A stretch of DNA of 64,000 nt from Clostridia bacterium (GTDB taxonomy: Bacteria; Bacillota_A; Clostridia; Oscillospirales; CAG-272), in NCBI GenBank assembly GCA_017632155.1, contig JAGBRZ010000200.1, positions 95,761-159,760 of the forward strand. Reading direction: 5' to 3'. Under the pieces are notes generated by a model. It was not told the origin of the DNA. It worked only from the letters and a program-made list of their open reading frames with translations, and did not search any database. Both the position numbers and the translations under genes were made by a program. Shown piece by piece: positions 42,790 through 50,740 of the stretch (positions are counted from its first letter, which is position 1; each line of letters opens with the position of its first letter).

Positions 42790-44764
42790 TTTGTGCGTCC
42801 TCTCTTTCTCCTTCGTATCTATCCTTTGCCTTAGGTATTCTTACCGTAAGCGAATATGAATTCTCATCATAATCAGGGATAACATCCTCGCGGTTTTCGT
42901 TTTCATAAAGACCGGTTGCGGCGCATGCGACACCAATTAAAGCCCAGAATATAAAGAATACTCTGAAATTATACCAAGTGTAATCAAACAAGCCTGCTGC
43001 AAGCAACGCGACTGCGCCCGCAAGTGCCGCACGGGATGTAAGCGTAATATCCTTACCCGATGAAGTAACAGGTGCCGAAAAACACTTTCTGCAAACAACA
43101 AACAACACAAGTAAGAAGAGTAACAGTCCGATAAGTCCAAGTTGGATCACTATTTGCATATACAGGTTATGAGAATGCATAACCGATTGCGTTCCCGCTG
43201 CGGCATAATTGATATACGCAGTCTTAAACGCTTCTTCCCCGAGTCCGACTCCTCCAAGAAGCAGTTCGGGAAGCATATTCCATGACGAATTCCACACAGC
43301 CATTCTGTAACTGTTTGCGGAATCCGCTAGTGTTGCAAAGTTAGCAAGTCTTGCTCCTATGCTATCCGGAAAAGCAATATAAGCAAGTGCGCCCACGCCT
43401 GCCGAAGGAATAAGCCACAAAATGCCCCTTGGTGATGCCATAACAGCAAAAGCGATTCCACCGCAAAGCAGGGCGATCCAAGCAGAACGAGAATAGGTAA
43501 ACGCTACGCAAACAAGGACAAATGCAGAAGCAATACCGCCAAGGAGCTTGATTTTTGGCGATTTATGATAAAATGAAAGAAGAAGCATAGGGAAAGAAAC
43601 CGAAAGATACAGTCCGAGTATATTGGGATTATTAAATATCGAAACAGCTCTTGAGGTAATTCCGCCAAACAGAGTTTGATCGATCCACCCCGAAGGAGCC
43701 ATGCCGAGAGAATACTGAACTATACCGATGAATGCAACAATGCTTGCGGGGATGATAAACGCCAAAACGCAGTTTTTTATCCATCTTTTATATTTCATCA
43801 GATTTACCGTCATTGGGAAGATGAGCATCAGCGCGACGGAGAGAAGCGCATTTTCGAAAGTGTTGGCTTCTCCGGGGGCAAATCCGCCCAACAACATCAC
43901 AAGCGCAAATCCCCAAAATGCAAATTCGGTGATTCCGAATTTAAAAACTCGCTTACCTCTGACAACCTTGATAAAATACGCAAATGCAGTCAGAAGAACA
44001 ATAGCGGCGAGCGTTATCGAAGGAGCGGGTATTACGCCGAGCAAAGGAGCAACGGCGATAGAAATAACTACTCCGCCTTCGGGGTACGTCATTATAAGTG
44101 CAAAAGTAATAACCGCAAATATTGAAAACACCATATAAACCGGTGAGATTACATAGGTAAGGAGTCCGAGGACTATGCCGAGGATAACGGCTCCGCTCTG
44201 TCCTACATAGAGAGCATCAACCTTTTTGAGTGATTCTGCAGGGACACCGAACACTCCGGTTAGAATTCTGTATACCAAGGGGCTTTCGGCGCAAAGAGTA
44301 ATTATCGACTTATCTGCCAGCATCAAAGGTATTGATGCCAGAAAGACAACTGCGCCGCAGATGATATTCGCAAACGAAGCAGTTGAATCAACGAGAACAA
44401 ACATCTTGACAAACGAGATAAGAAGAACATAGGCACTCCAAGTTATGCTAAATGAGCCGATGACTCTTCCGGGGAGGCTGAGCATTTTCTTTGTCAAAGA
44501 AGAAAACGCTGTAAGAACTATCGATCGTTCAAATTGCCTTGAAAGCCACTTTCGAAAGCCTCCCGAAAATTTGCGGGAGTGTTTGCTTACCTTTCTGTAT
44601 ATCGTTACGGTTGCAGAAGAATCGAATCTTTCACGCGCTGCATTATGCGAGGTAAAAAGCTTGTATAGACAACCCGAGGAGAAAAATGATGCAACAGCAT
44701 CACACAGCGCAAAAAGCAAGCCAAGCACAATGCCGACTTTACCTGTTTTACCATCTCTCTTCAC
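42782..44764 (-). CDS. O-antigen ligase family membrane protein
   Basis: 660 residues with about ten to fourteen membrane helices from residue 105 on. The Wzy_C/RfaL-type signature region SNSYRMAVWNSSWNMLPELL then GVGLGEEAFKTAY and MHSHNLYMQIVIQLGLIGLLLFL is clear near 490-560; the periplasmic His in HSHN is the expected functional site. The family transfers or polymerises undecaprenyl-linked glycans, or in Gram-positives attaches sugars to surface polymers. The N-terminal 100 residues are soluble and Arg/Lys-rich. It lies between trmD and two DUF4330 genes. Confidence 0.88.
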   Translation of the reverse strand: MKRDGKTGKVGIVLGLLFALCDAVASFFSSGCLYKLFTSHNAARERFDSSATVTIYRKVSKHSRKFSGGFRKWLSRQFERSIVLTAFSSLTKKMLSLPGRVIGSFSITWSAYVLLISFVKMFVLVDSTASFANIICGAVVFLASIPLMLADKSIITLCAESPLVYRILTGVFGVPAESLKKVDALYVGQSGAVILGIVLGLLTYVISPVYMVFSIFAVITFALIMTYPEGGVVISIAVAPLLGVIPAPSITLAAIVLLTAFAYFIKVVRGKRVFKFGITEFAFWGFALVMLLGGFAPGEANTFENALLSVALMLIFPMTVNLMKYKRWIKNCVLAFIIPASIVAFIGIVQYSLGMAPSGWIDQTLFGGITSRAVSIFNNPNILGLYLSVSFPMLLLSFYHKSPKIKLLGGIASAFVLVCVAFTYSRSAWIALLCGGIAFAVMASPRGILWLIPSAGVGALAYIAFPDSIGARLANFATLADSANSYRMAVWNSSWNMLPELLLGGVGLGEEAFKTAYINYAAAGTQSVMHSHNLYMQIVIQLGLIGLLLFLLVLFVVCRKCFSAPVTSSGKDITLTSRAALAGAVALLAAGLFDYTWYNFRVFFIFWALIGVACAATGLYENENREDVIPDYDENSYSLTVRIPKAKDRYEGEREDAQNE

Positions 44765-44794
44765 TTTTACACCTCCATTTCAGATTGATAAAAA

Positions 44795-45484
44795 TTATTT
44801 CTTTTCCAAAAGATCAGGGCGCTTTTCAGCGGTAAGCTTCAAGGACTGCTCTTCGCGCCACTTTGCGATATTGGCATGGTGACCGGAAAGTAAAATGTCG
44901 GGAACCTTTATACCGTGCCATTCATAAGGTCTTGTATACTGAGGATATTCAAGCAGTCCCGAAGCGATACTTTCGTTTTCATAGCAGTCCGGGGCAGCAA
45001 GGACTCCGTCGATCAGTCTTGAAACACAGTCAACCAAAATACATGCAGGGAGCTCACCGCCTGTCAAAACATAGTCGCCAATCGAGATCTCTTCGTCGAC
45101 AATTTCATCGAGCACTCGTTGGTCAATACCCTCGTAGTGACCGCAAAGAATAACGAGTCTTTCGTAATTCTCTTTGAGCTCGCGTGCGTGATCTTGAGTG
45201 AGTACGCGACCCTTTGGGGACATATAGATAACTCGTGTTTTCAGATCGGGGGCCATTTCTCGCACCGCTGAATAGCAATTATATACGGGCGGAGCTGCCA
45301 TAAGCATCCCCATTCCGCCGCCGTAGGGTGTATCGTCTACCCTTCTGTTTTTATCTTCGCTCCAATCGCGGATATTATGTGCATAAACGCTGAGCAAACC
45401 CGCCTTCTGCGCTCTGCCTATAATACTCTCCGAAAGAACTCCCGAAACAAGATCGGGAAAAAGCGTCATAATGTCAAAGCGCAT
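44795..45484 (-). CDS. trmD: tRNA (guanosine(37)-N1)-methyltransferase
   Basis: 229 residues. SPOUT-class enzyme forming m1G37, which prevents frameshifting. MRFDIMTLFPDLVSGVLSESI, the deep-knot region LVILCGHYEGIDQRV and SIGDYVLTGGELP near 130-145, and the DDTPYGGGMGMLM loop. It follows rimM with a one-base stop/start overlap (TGATG). Normally it continues to rplS; here the next gene is an O-antigen ligase 30 bp on. Confidence 0.97.
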   Translation of the reverse strand: MRFDIMTLFPDLVSGVLSESIIGRAQKAGLLSVYAHNIRDWSEDKNRRVDDTPYGGGMGMLMAAPPVYNCYSAVREMAPDLKTRVIYMSPKGRVLTQDHARELKENYERLVILCGHYEGIDQRVLDEIVDEEISIGDYVLTGGELPACILVDCVSRLIDGVLAAPDCYENESIASGLLEYPQYTRPYEWHGIKVPDILLSGHHANIAKWREEQSLKLTAEKRPDLLEKK

Positions 45485-46002
45485 CAGTCAAACATCCCTT
45501 CGATAGGTCTGACAAAAATTCCGCGCTCGGTATCGATCTCGATAATGAATTCGGGTACTGCGGGAATCATTCGCTCTCCATCAGGAGTCTTGACAGTATA
45601 AATGTCGGAAGCGCCGGTATTGAATACGTCGGATACCTTGCCGTACTCAACACCGCTGTCGGCGTCTATTACGGGAAGACCAACGAGATCAATGATAAAA
45701 TAGTCGCCTTCATCAAGAGGGATGTCATCTCTGTCCGCATAGATAACGGTTTCCTTGAGCGCAGCCGCGCTGTCAATATCAGTAACCCCTTCTATGTAAG
45801 CCATTACATGACGCTTCATAACAGTTGACGAAAGAACCTTTCGCATTTCATAAGAATCGCCTTTTTTGAAATAGATCTCGGTAAGTTCCGCAAGTGTTTC
45901 GGGACTGTCGCACCAGGATTCGATCTTGATACCGCCCTTTACACCGTGTGTGTTGATGATCTTACCGCATTCGAGATATTTATTTTCGTTTCCGCCGTTC
46001 AT
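45484..46002 (-). CDS. rimM: Ribosome maturation factor RimM
   Basis: 172 residues. Helps 16S rRNA processing near protein S19. N-terminal KIINTHGVKGGIKIESWCDSP, and the PRC-barrel C-terminal domain with YFIIDLVGLPVIDADSGVEYGKVSDVFNTGASDIY split about 98-130. It starts a minus-strand unit with trmD, ligase and DUF4330 genes. It is separated from rpsP-khpA, which usually lie directly upstream. Confidence 0.96.
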   Translation of the reverse strand: MNGGNENKYLECGKIINTHGVKGGIKIESWCDSPETLAELTEIYFKKGDSYEMRKVLSSTVMKRHVMAYIEGVTDIDSAAALKETVIYADRDDIPLDEGDYFIIDLVGLPVIDADSGVEYGKVSDVFNTGASDIYTVKTPDGERMIPAVPEFIIEIDTERGIFVRPIEGMFD

Positions 46003-46132
46003 TTTACGGATTACTCCTTAAATTATTTTGTGATTATATATGCATACATATTAAGTATATCACAACAAAGCATTTTTTTCAAGTTTTTTTCAGCTTTTTT
46101 TGCCATTTGAGATAAAATTTCACGATTTGGTA

Positions 46133-46161
46133 TTGAAGAATTCGGTTTTTTGGTGTATAAT
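46133..46161 (+). promoter_or_regulatory. Promoter of yajC
   Basis: TTGAAG (46133-46138), 17 bp spacer, TATAAT (46156-46161). Confidence 0.82.
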
Positions 46162-46190
46162 CTTCTTAAATAACAATTTCGGAGGTAAAA

Positions 46191-46529
46191 ATGTTTACAT
46201 TTCTCGACAGTACCGGCGCAGGAATGGGCGCTACCGGCACTTGGGGCACCATCATAATGATCGTGATCATGTTTGCCGTGTTCTATTTCTTTGCGATCCG
46301 TCCCCAGAAAAAGCAGGAAAAAGAAACCCAGCAGATGAGAGACGCTCTTTCCATCGGCGATGAGATCGTCACCATCGGCGGCATCGTTGGTATCATCACC
46401 AACATCACAGAGGAAACCATCACCATCATCTCTTCCCGTGACCGCACCAGAATTCAGCTTCTCAAGACTGCAGTATCCAGAGTTCAGGTAGCTGCTAACG
46501 CACCCGAGAGCGAAGAGGACAAAAAGTAA
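46191..46529 (+). CDS. yajC: Preprotein translocase subunit YajC
   Basis: 112 residues. One membrane helix (TWGTIIMIVIMFAVFYFFAI, about 19-38) followed by RPQKKQEKETQQMRDALSIGDEIVTIGGIVGIITN, the family signature. Accessory subunit of the SecDF-YajC complex. CGGAGG lies 7 nt before the ATG; codon use is strongly biased. In Clostridia it commonly precedes the TIGR04086 gene, as here. Confidence 0.96.
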   Translation: MFTFLDSTGAGMGATGTWGTIIMIVIMFAVFYFFAIRPQKKQEKETQQMRDALSIGDEIVTIGGIVGIITNITEETITIISSRDRTRIQLLKTAVSRVQVAANAPESEEDKK

Positions 46530-46597
46530 TTCTTTATTGAGAATAGCTTGCCTACCAAGTGAATATGATTTAATATCATATTTTCGGAGGTACGGAT

Positions 46598-47056
46598 ATG
46601 GCTTCTTCGATAAGCAAGCGTAATTCTAAAAAACAGTATACCATTTTTGAAACTGCCCCGAAAGCCACACTATTGATGCTACTTACGGGGCTTTTCATTT
46701 TATTTGTCGGAGCTTTCTTTATTCAAAGGCTCGATTCGCCAGTTGCGTTTTCGGAGCTTTTTGCACCTTTTGCTCTCTACCTTGGAGCGGCAGTGGGTGG
46801 CGCGTTTTGCGCTTCAAGAATGGACGGAAAGCTTTCGCTTTCTTCTGCTCTTATAGCATCATCTATCCTTTGCATTTTACTTATACTTGCAAGAGCTTTT
46901 GTCGACGAGCCAAACAATCCCAGAGATGCTTTGATCTCGTTTATCGCTCATCTTCTCATTCCGCTCACGGCGCTTTTAGGAGCTTTGATTTGCAACCGAC
47001 TGAGAATTAAAAAGGAAATCAAAAACAGAAAGAATCATTATCGGAGTAAAAAATGA
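46598..47056 (+). CDS. TIGR04086 family membrane protein
   Basis: 152 residues with four hydrophobic segments (about 25-43, 53-72, 80-98, 113-131), a basic N-terminus and a strongly basic tail. Size, topology and position immediately after yajC match TIGR04086 (YrzE-like) proteins of Firmicutes. CGGAGG precedes the ATG. The stop overlaps the next start by 4 bp. In many Clostridia the SCIFF peptide and its radical SAM maturase follow this gene. Confidence 0.87.
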   Translation: MASSISKRNSKKQYTIFETAPKATLLMLLTGLFILFVGAFFIQRLDSPVAFSELFAPFALYLGAAVGGAFCASRMDGKLSLSSALIASSILCILLILARAFVDEPNNPRDALISFIAHLLIPLTALLGALICNRLRIKKEIKNRKNHYRSKK

Positions 47057-47421
47057 CATATACATTTTATTGTCCTGCTGAAGGCAGACACATTATTTAC
47101 GACACCGAGAGCGGTGCTGTCATCCGCTCGACCGAGATTGAGGCATATATTTGTGATGCACTCGACCCGTGCTGTGAGGAGCTTTCTCCTCTCCCCGAGA
47201 AATGTCCCTCTGAGATACGGTACGAACTTGCACGTTTTGCTTCTACCGAAGTTTCTGCGGCTTACGAAAAGATCAAATCTTACTGCGGCGCAGGGCTGAT
47301 CTACCGCGACACCGGAAAGACAAACATCCGAACAACGGGTGAGCATTCAGCTAGCGAAGAGATGATCGCGTTTGTAATTTCCAAAACCGGAATATCGCGT
47401 TCCGAACTGAAACTTATATAA
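47053..47421 (+). CDS. Stand-alone protein like the N-terminal domain of SCIFF maturase
   Basis: 122 residues. Residues 13-33 (HIIYDTESGAVIRSTEIEAY) and 63-88 (TEVSAAYEKIKSYCGAGLIYRD) align by eye with the start of clostridial SCIFF radical SAM maturases (pattern: I-x-D-x-x-SGA-V, then E-V/I-x-x-AY-x-x-I-x-x-L-x-x-x-GL-L/I-Y), an RRE/PqqD-like peptide-binding domain. No radical SAM CxxxCxxC domain follows, and no SCIFF peptide was found beside it. Four-base overlap with the TIGR04086 gene. It could be a remnant, a split maturase or an adapted binding protein. The similarity is judged from memory of the family. Confidence 0.6.
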   Translation: MTYTFYCPAEGRHIIYDTESGAVIRSTEIEAYICDALDPCCEELSPLPEKCPSEIRYELARFASTEVSAAYEKIKSYCGAGLIYRDTGKTNIRTTGEHSASEEMIAFVISKTGISRSELKLI

Positions 47422-47425
47422 GATC

Positions 47426-47454
47426 AACCCCTTGCCTAGGCAAGGGGTTCGTTT
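47426..47454. terminator. Terminator at 47.43 kb holding a stop codon
   Basis: Perfect 24-nt palindrome at 47426-47449 (arm AACCCCTTGCCT) followed by CGTTTT. The TAG stop of the minus-strand SpoIIP-like gene (47438-47436) lies inside the stem. Confidence 0.88.
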
Positions 47455-48338
47455 TGTAATAATTGTGACAATGCATCTGCAAATGATGCAAGCAGAGAGC
47501 GCGCGGTACTGTCATCTGTCAGATTTCCGCCTATGCCGATATTTAACGTAAGAAGTCCGGTATCCTGACCAAGCGCGGTCGGCAAAAATCTGAACATTGC
47601 ATCAGTATCCTTCATTAATTTATATATGTTGCAAGCCAAGCGTAGATTTTCCTCCCAAGAAAAGCCTTCTGTCGCTCCTATCGTGAAGGTAAAGGGCGAG
47701 CCGCTGTCCGAATCGTGAATATCGATAACTATGACGGCTTCATTGTATTTTTCTTTCATCATCACAATTTTTTCCGACATTCTTGCATAAGCACCTATGA
47801 CTCCTGACTCGTCATTTGAGGTATTGTCAAAATATGTACCTACACCTCTGCTTTCGAGGATCTTGGCGAGATCCTCGCCGAGATCGGATGAGGAAAGCGA
47901 ATCTGATACTCTTTCTGAGGAGTGGGAATTTACTATAAGCACTTTTATGCCATCACCGTGCGGAATTTTAATATAATTATCTTCATTTAAATATTCCGCA
48001 AGATTGATTTCAAAAGAGCTTTCATCGATAATCAGCGGTAAGCGAGGCTCGGGAAGACGGAGTGTTTCTTCAATCGAAGTGTCTTCGGGAATTGCTGATA
48101 CAGGAAGATCTTCTGCAAGTACGGCGTTTTTTACGTAAAGCCGATAAAGGCAATAATAAATGAGAAAAAACGCGATCACCATTATAAAGAATCGACATAT
48201 TCTGAAGCAGAAAGATAATAGTTTTCGGTTCTTCTCGCGTTTTTTGGGCATATACAGTTTTATTTCATCGTCCAAATCATTATCAAAAGGTATTTGTCCG
48301 AATAAGACCGGCTTATTTGACTTCGAATATTCTTCCAT
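47436..48338 (-). CDS. SpoIIP-like sporulation amidase-fold protein
   Basis: 300 residues. A membrane helix (about 40-66), a linker, then an amidase-like domain. IKVLIVNSHSSERV (131-144), LGEDLAKILESRGVGTYFDN, GAYARMSEKI, VIVIDIHDSDSGSPF (202-216) and WEENLRLACNIYKLM follow the SpoIIP order. In SpoIIP the first motif is usually H-T-H; here it is N-S-H (Asn137, His139) with Glu142 and His208 kept. SpoIIP degrades septal peptidoglycan during engulfment. This may be a diverged paralog with altered zinc binding. CGGAGG precedes the ATG. Confidence 0.75.
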   Translation of the reverse strand: MEEYSKSNKPVLFGQIPFDNDLDDEIKLYMPKKREKNRKLLSFCFRICRFFIMVIAFFLIYYCLYRLYVKNAVLAEDLPVSAIPEDTSIEETLRLPEPRLPLIIDESSFEINLAEYLNEDNYIKIPHGDGIKVLIVNSHSSERVSDSLSSSDLGEDLAKILESRGVGTYFDNTSNDESGVIGAYARMSEKIVMMKEKYNEAVIVIDIHDSDSGSPFTFTIGATEGFSWEENLRLACNIYKLMKDTDAMFRFLPTALGQDTGLLTLNIGIGGNLTDDSTARSLLASFADALSQLLQNEPLA

Positions 48339-48360
48339 AAAAATCCTCCGGGGCTTTTTT

Positions 48361-48426
48361 AATATAAATTATTCCGCCCCGAGAGCGCTTTATGCATTGT
48401 TTTTACGCCGAGAATATAAATTATTC
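48361..48426. repeat. 14-bp direct repeat in the 48.3-48.7 kb intergenic region
   Basis: AATATAAATTATTC occurs at 48361-48374 and 48413-48426. On the minus strand each gives GAATAATT, a match to a sigma-E -35 (GHATAnnT), but no correctly spaced -10 follows. The rest of this 352 bp gap holds the repeat at 48520-48561 and the promoter at 48595; no gene is seen. Confidence 0.6.
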
Positions 48427-48519
48427 GTTAATTTTTTGGACAAAATCATCGTCGGCTCTTGATTTTATTGGAAATATAGATTATAATATTTGTATGCAAT
48501 CGCAATCGACGTTGCGGGT

Positions 48520-48561
48520 TTTGTGCAAATTGTACATTTTTAAGCGTTCGGTTTGTGCAAA
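48520..48561. repeat. TTTGTGCAAA direct repeats upstream of oligopeptide-binding lipoprotein
   Basis: TTTGTGCAAA at 48520-48529 and 48552-48561, 32 bp apart (about three helical turns), with CATTTTTAAGC between them at 48535-48545. Related sequences occur upstream of the next solute-binding gene (50613-50647). Confidence 0.6.
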
Positions 48562-48594
48562 CCACCAAACATATTCAATCATTCAATTTACCCA

Positions 48595-48623
48595 TTGAAA
48601 AATCGGTAAGAAAGTGATATAAT
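48595..48623 (+). promoter_or_regulatory. Promoter of oligopeptide-binding lipoprotein
   Basis: TTGAAA (48595-48600), 17 bp spacer, TATAAT (48618-48623), with TGA before the -10. Confidence 0.85.
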
Positions 48624-48690
48624 ATATTGAATTGATTTTATCTCGCAACGCGAACATTCGATTTTTTACTCAAGGAGGAAACCCCAAATC

Positions 48691-50562
48691 ATGACAAAGC
48701 GTATCACAGCTTTAATTCTCAGCATCATCTGCTGCCTCGGACTTCTTACCGCCTGCTATGACAAACAGATAGACGGCGAAATCATCAAGGGCGCAGAGAT
48801 CACTCTCTATCTCGGCGAACAGGTCCTCGACCTCGACCCCGCACTTTGCTACAACAATGACTCGGCTCTTCAGATCTGCGGTCTTATCTACGACACTCTT
48901 TTCACTATCGACGAAAAGGGTAACGTTGTTAATTCCATCGTAGATAGATACGAGATCCATGAAGATGACAACACCCAGGAATATTATATGATGATCTACC
49001 TCAAGGAAAACAACTGTTGGTCCGACGGTACCGTTGTTTCCTCCGAGGACGTAGTATATTCTTGGAAGAGAATCCTTGATGCAGGATTCAACAGCGAGGC
49101 CGCTTGCCTTCTTTACGACATTGCTAATGCACGCGAAGCTAAGCTTGGCGACTGCTCCATTGATGACGTTGGCGTATACGCGCATGATTCGCTCACCCTC
49201 CAGGTAAACTTTACCGGTAAGATCAACTACGATCAGTTTATCTTCAATCTTACAAGCCCCGTTCTCGCTCCCCTCAAGGAACAGACCATTGACGGTTATG
49301 CTGACTGGTCCAAGCGTCCCGCTACCTCTGTTTATTCGGGTCCCTTTATGGTTCGCCGTGTAAACTACGGTCTTCAGGAAGACGGTTCTTCTAACCCCGG
49401 TGCTGAAGAGCTCGTTCTTGAGCGTAACCCCTACTACCGCCGCTCTTCCGATGACAAGCATCTTGATAAGTCTGTATCTCCCTACCGTCTTATCATTGAC
49501 TACTCCGTAACCAAGGAGCAGCAGCTTGATATGTTCGCAGCAGGCGAGATCTTCTACGTTGGTGATATCGCTCTCAGCGTTCGCGGCAACTACAAGGATA
49601 CCGCTATTGTCAGCGACCTTATGTCCACTCACGTTTACTATCTCAATCAGAATGCTGAGATCAAGAAGGCTGACGGCACCACCGAAAAGCTCTTCGCTAA
49701 CAAAGACGTAAGACTTGCGCTTTCCGCAGCAATCGACCGTGAAGCAATTGCTCAGACAGTTGTATTTGCTCGCGCAGCCTCCGCTCTTATTCCCTACGGC
49801 GTTTTCAATGCAGGTTCCGTTAAGGAAAGCTTCAGAGAGATCGGCGGCAACATCATTGCCACCACCGCTGATATGAGCGCAGCTCAGTCCCACATTTCCG
49901 CTTCCGGCATCAAGCCCGCGGATTACTCCTTCTCTATCGCAGTTCGCGCAGAGGATGAAGTACATATGGCAATCGCTGAAGCTGTATGCGCAGCTTGGGC
50001 ACAGCTCGGATTCAACGTTACCGTTGATGCTGTTACCCCCGCAATCAACGATGAGTTCTATGCAGGCGAGCCCGCAAAGACCTTCTATGACGATATCTTC
50101 TCCGAGAGATATGCAGCTAATGATTACGAAGTAATCGCTATTGACCTTCAGGCTCCCACCGCTGATGCTTTCTCCATCCTTGCTCCTTTTGCTCGTTCGC
50201 TTTCCGGACAGGGTCAGGATATGAAGGAAGCAGCTTTGACCGGTATCTACGAGGATTCTCCTCACAAGACCGGCTATGACAGCCAGGAATACGAAGCACT
50301 TCTTGAAGAGATCTTTGCTAACAAGACCGATGCTGCAGCACGTGCCGCTAAGCTTCATGAGGCTGAGGCAATGCTTCTTGGCGATATGCCCATCATCCCC
50401 GTGATCTTCAATCAGAACGCTTACCTTATCTCCGGTGAGCTTTCCGGTCAGGCATCCAATTACTTCGGTTTCCGCAATTTCTGCAAGCTCAAGCTCAAGG
50501 ATTACATCCAGTATCTTGACATCGAAACCACCTCTGAAGAGGAAGCTGAAGCAGCTGAATAA
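48691..50562 (+). CDS. Peptide-type ABC transporter substrate-binding lipoprotein (family 5)
   Basis: 623 residues. Signal peptide with lipobox LTAC (Cys22). SBP family 5 features: LDPALCYNNDSALQICGLIYDTLF, WSDGTVVSSEDVVYSWKRIL near 111-130, YSGPFMVRRV near 212, DVRLALSAAIDREAIAQTV near 345 and MLLGDMPIIPVIFNQNAYL near 570. It captures peptides or similar oligomers outside the cell for an OppBCDF-type transporter, none of which is nearby. AAGGAGGAAA precedes the ATG. Very strong codon bias implies high expression. Own promoter and terminator. Confidence 0.94.
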   Translation: MTKRITALILSIICCLGLLTACYDKQIDGEIIKGAEITLYLGEQVLDLDPALCYNNDSALQICGLIYDTLFTIDEKGNVVNSIVDRYEIHEDDNTQEYYMMIYLKENNCWSDGTVVSSEDVVYSWKRILDAGFNSEAACLLYDIANAREAKLGDCSIDDVGVYAHDSLTLQVNFTGKINYDQFIFNLTSPVLAPLKEQTIDGYADWSKRPATSVYSGPFMVRRVNYGLQEDGSSNPGAEELVLERNPYYRRSSDDKHLDKSVSPYRLIIDYSVTKEQQLDMFAAGEIFYVGDIALSVRGNYKDTAIVSDLMSTHVYYLNQNAEIKKADGTTEKLFANKDVRLALSAAIDREAIAQTVVFARAASALIPYGVFNAGSVKESFREIGGNIIATTADMSAAQSHISASGIKPADYSFSIAVRAEDEVHMAIAEAVCAAWAQLGFNVTVDAVTPAINDEFYAGEPAKTFYDDIFSERYAANDYEVIAIDLQAPTADAFSILAPFARSLSGQGQDMKEAALTGIYEDSPHKTGYDSQEYEALLEEIFANKTDAAARAAKLHEAEAMLLGDMPIIPVIFNQNAYLISGELSGQASNYFGFRNFCKLKLKDYIQYLDIETTSEEEAEAAE

Positions 50563-50580
50563 GCAAATTAACATATCTTT

Positions 50581-50610
50581 CCAAGCCACCTTGCGGTGGC
50601 TTGGTTTTTT
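50581..50610 (+). terminator. Terminator after the family 5 lipoprotein
   Basis: Stem CCAAGCCACC (50581-50590) with GGTGGCTTGG (50595-50604), 4 nt loop, six T. Confidence 0.95.
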
Positions 50611-50612
50611 GT

Positions 50613-50647
50613 AAATTGTGCACAATTTTTAATTATCATTTTTAAGC
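50613..50647 (+). promoter_or_regulatory. Candidate operator upstream of solute-binding gene 1
   Basis: Perfect 16-nt palindrome AAATTGTGCACAATTT (50613-50628), then CATTTTTAAGC (50637-50647), ending 26 bp before the -35. TTGTGCA and the 11-mer also occur upstream of the 48.7 kb gene. Confidence 0.5.
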
Positions 50648-50673
50648 AAAATGCGGTTTTTGTATTTAGAATA

Positions 50674-50703
50674 TTGACAAATATATTTAAGCTATGGTAT
50701 AAT
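50674..50703 (+). promoter_or_regulatory. Promoter of solute-binding gene 1
   Basis: TTGACA (50674-50679), 18 bp spacer, TATAAT (50698-50703), with an extended TGG before the -10. Confidence 0.88.
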
Positions 50704-50740
50704 ATTGTATCTGTAAAATACAAGAAAGGAATGTATTATT

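Noticed and set aside
46530..47435. A SCIFF precursor peptide next to the maturase-like domain
   Set aside because: The 68 bp gap after yajC and the 14 bp gap after the 47053 gene are too short, and no Cys-rich small frame is present.
48361..48426. Sigma-E promoters for the SpoIIP-like gene
   Set aside because: Two GAATAATT elements fit a -35, but no CATACAHT-like -10 occurs 13-15 bp downstream, so I list only the repeat.
48712..50625. 637-codon open frame antisense to the family 5 lipoprotein
   Set aside because: No ribosome site or promoter, no recognisable motif, and it exactly shadows a gene with extreme codon bias, which leaves the opposite frame open by chance.
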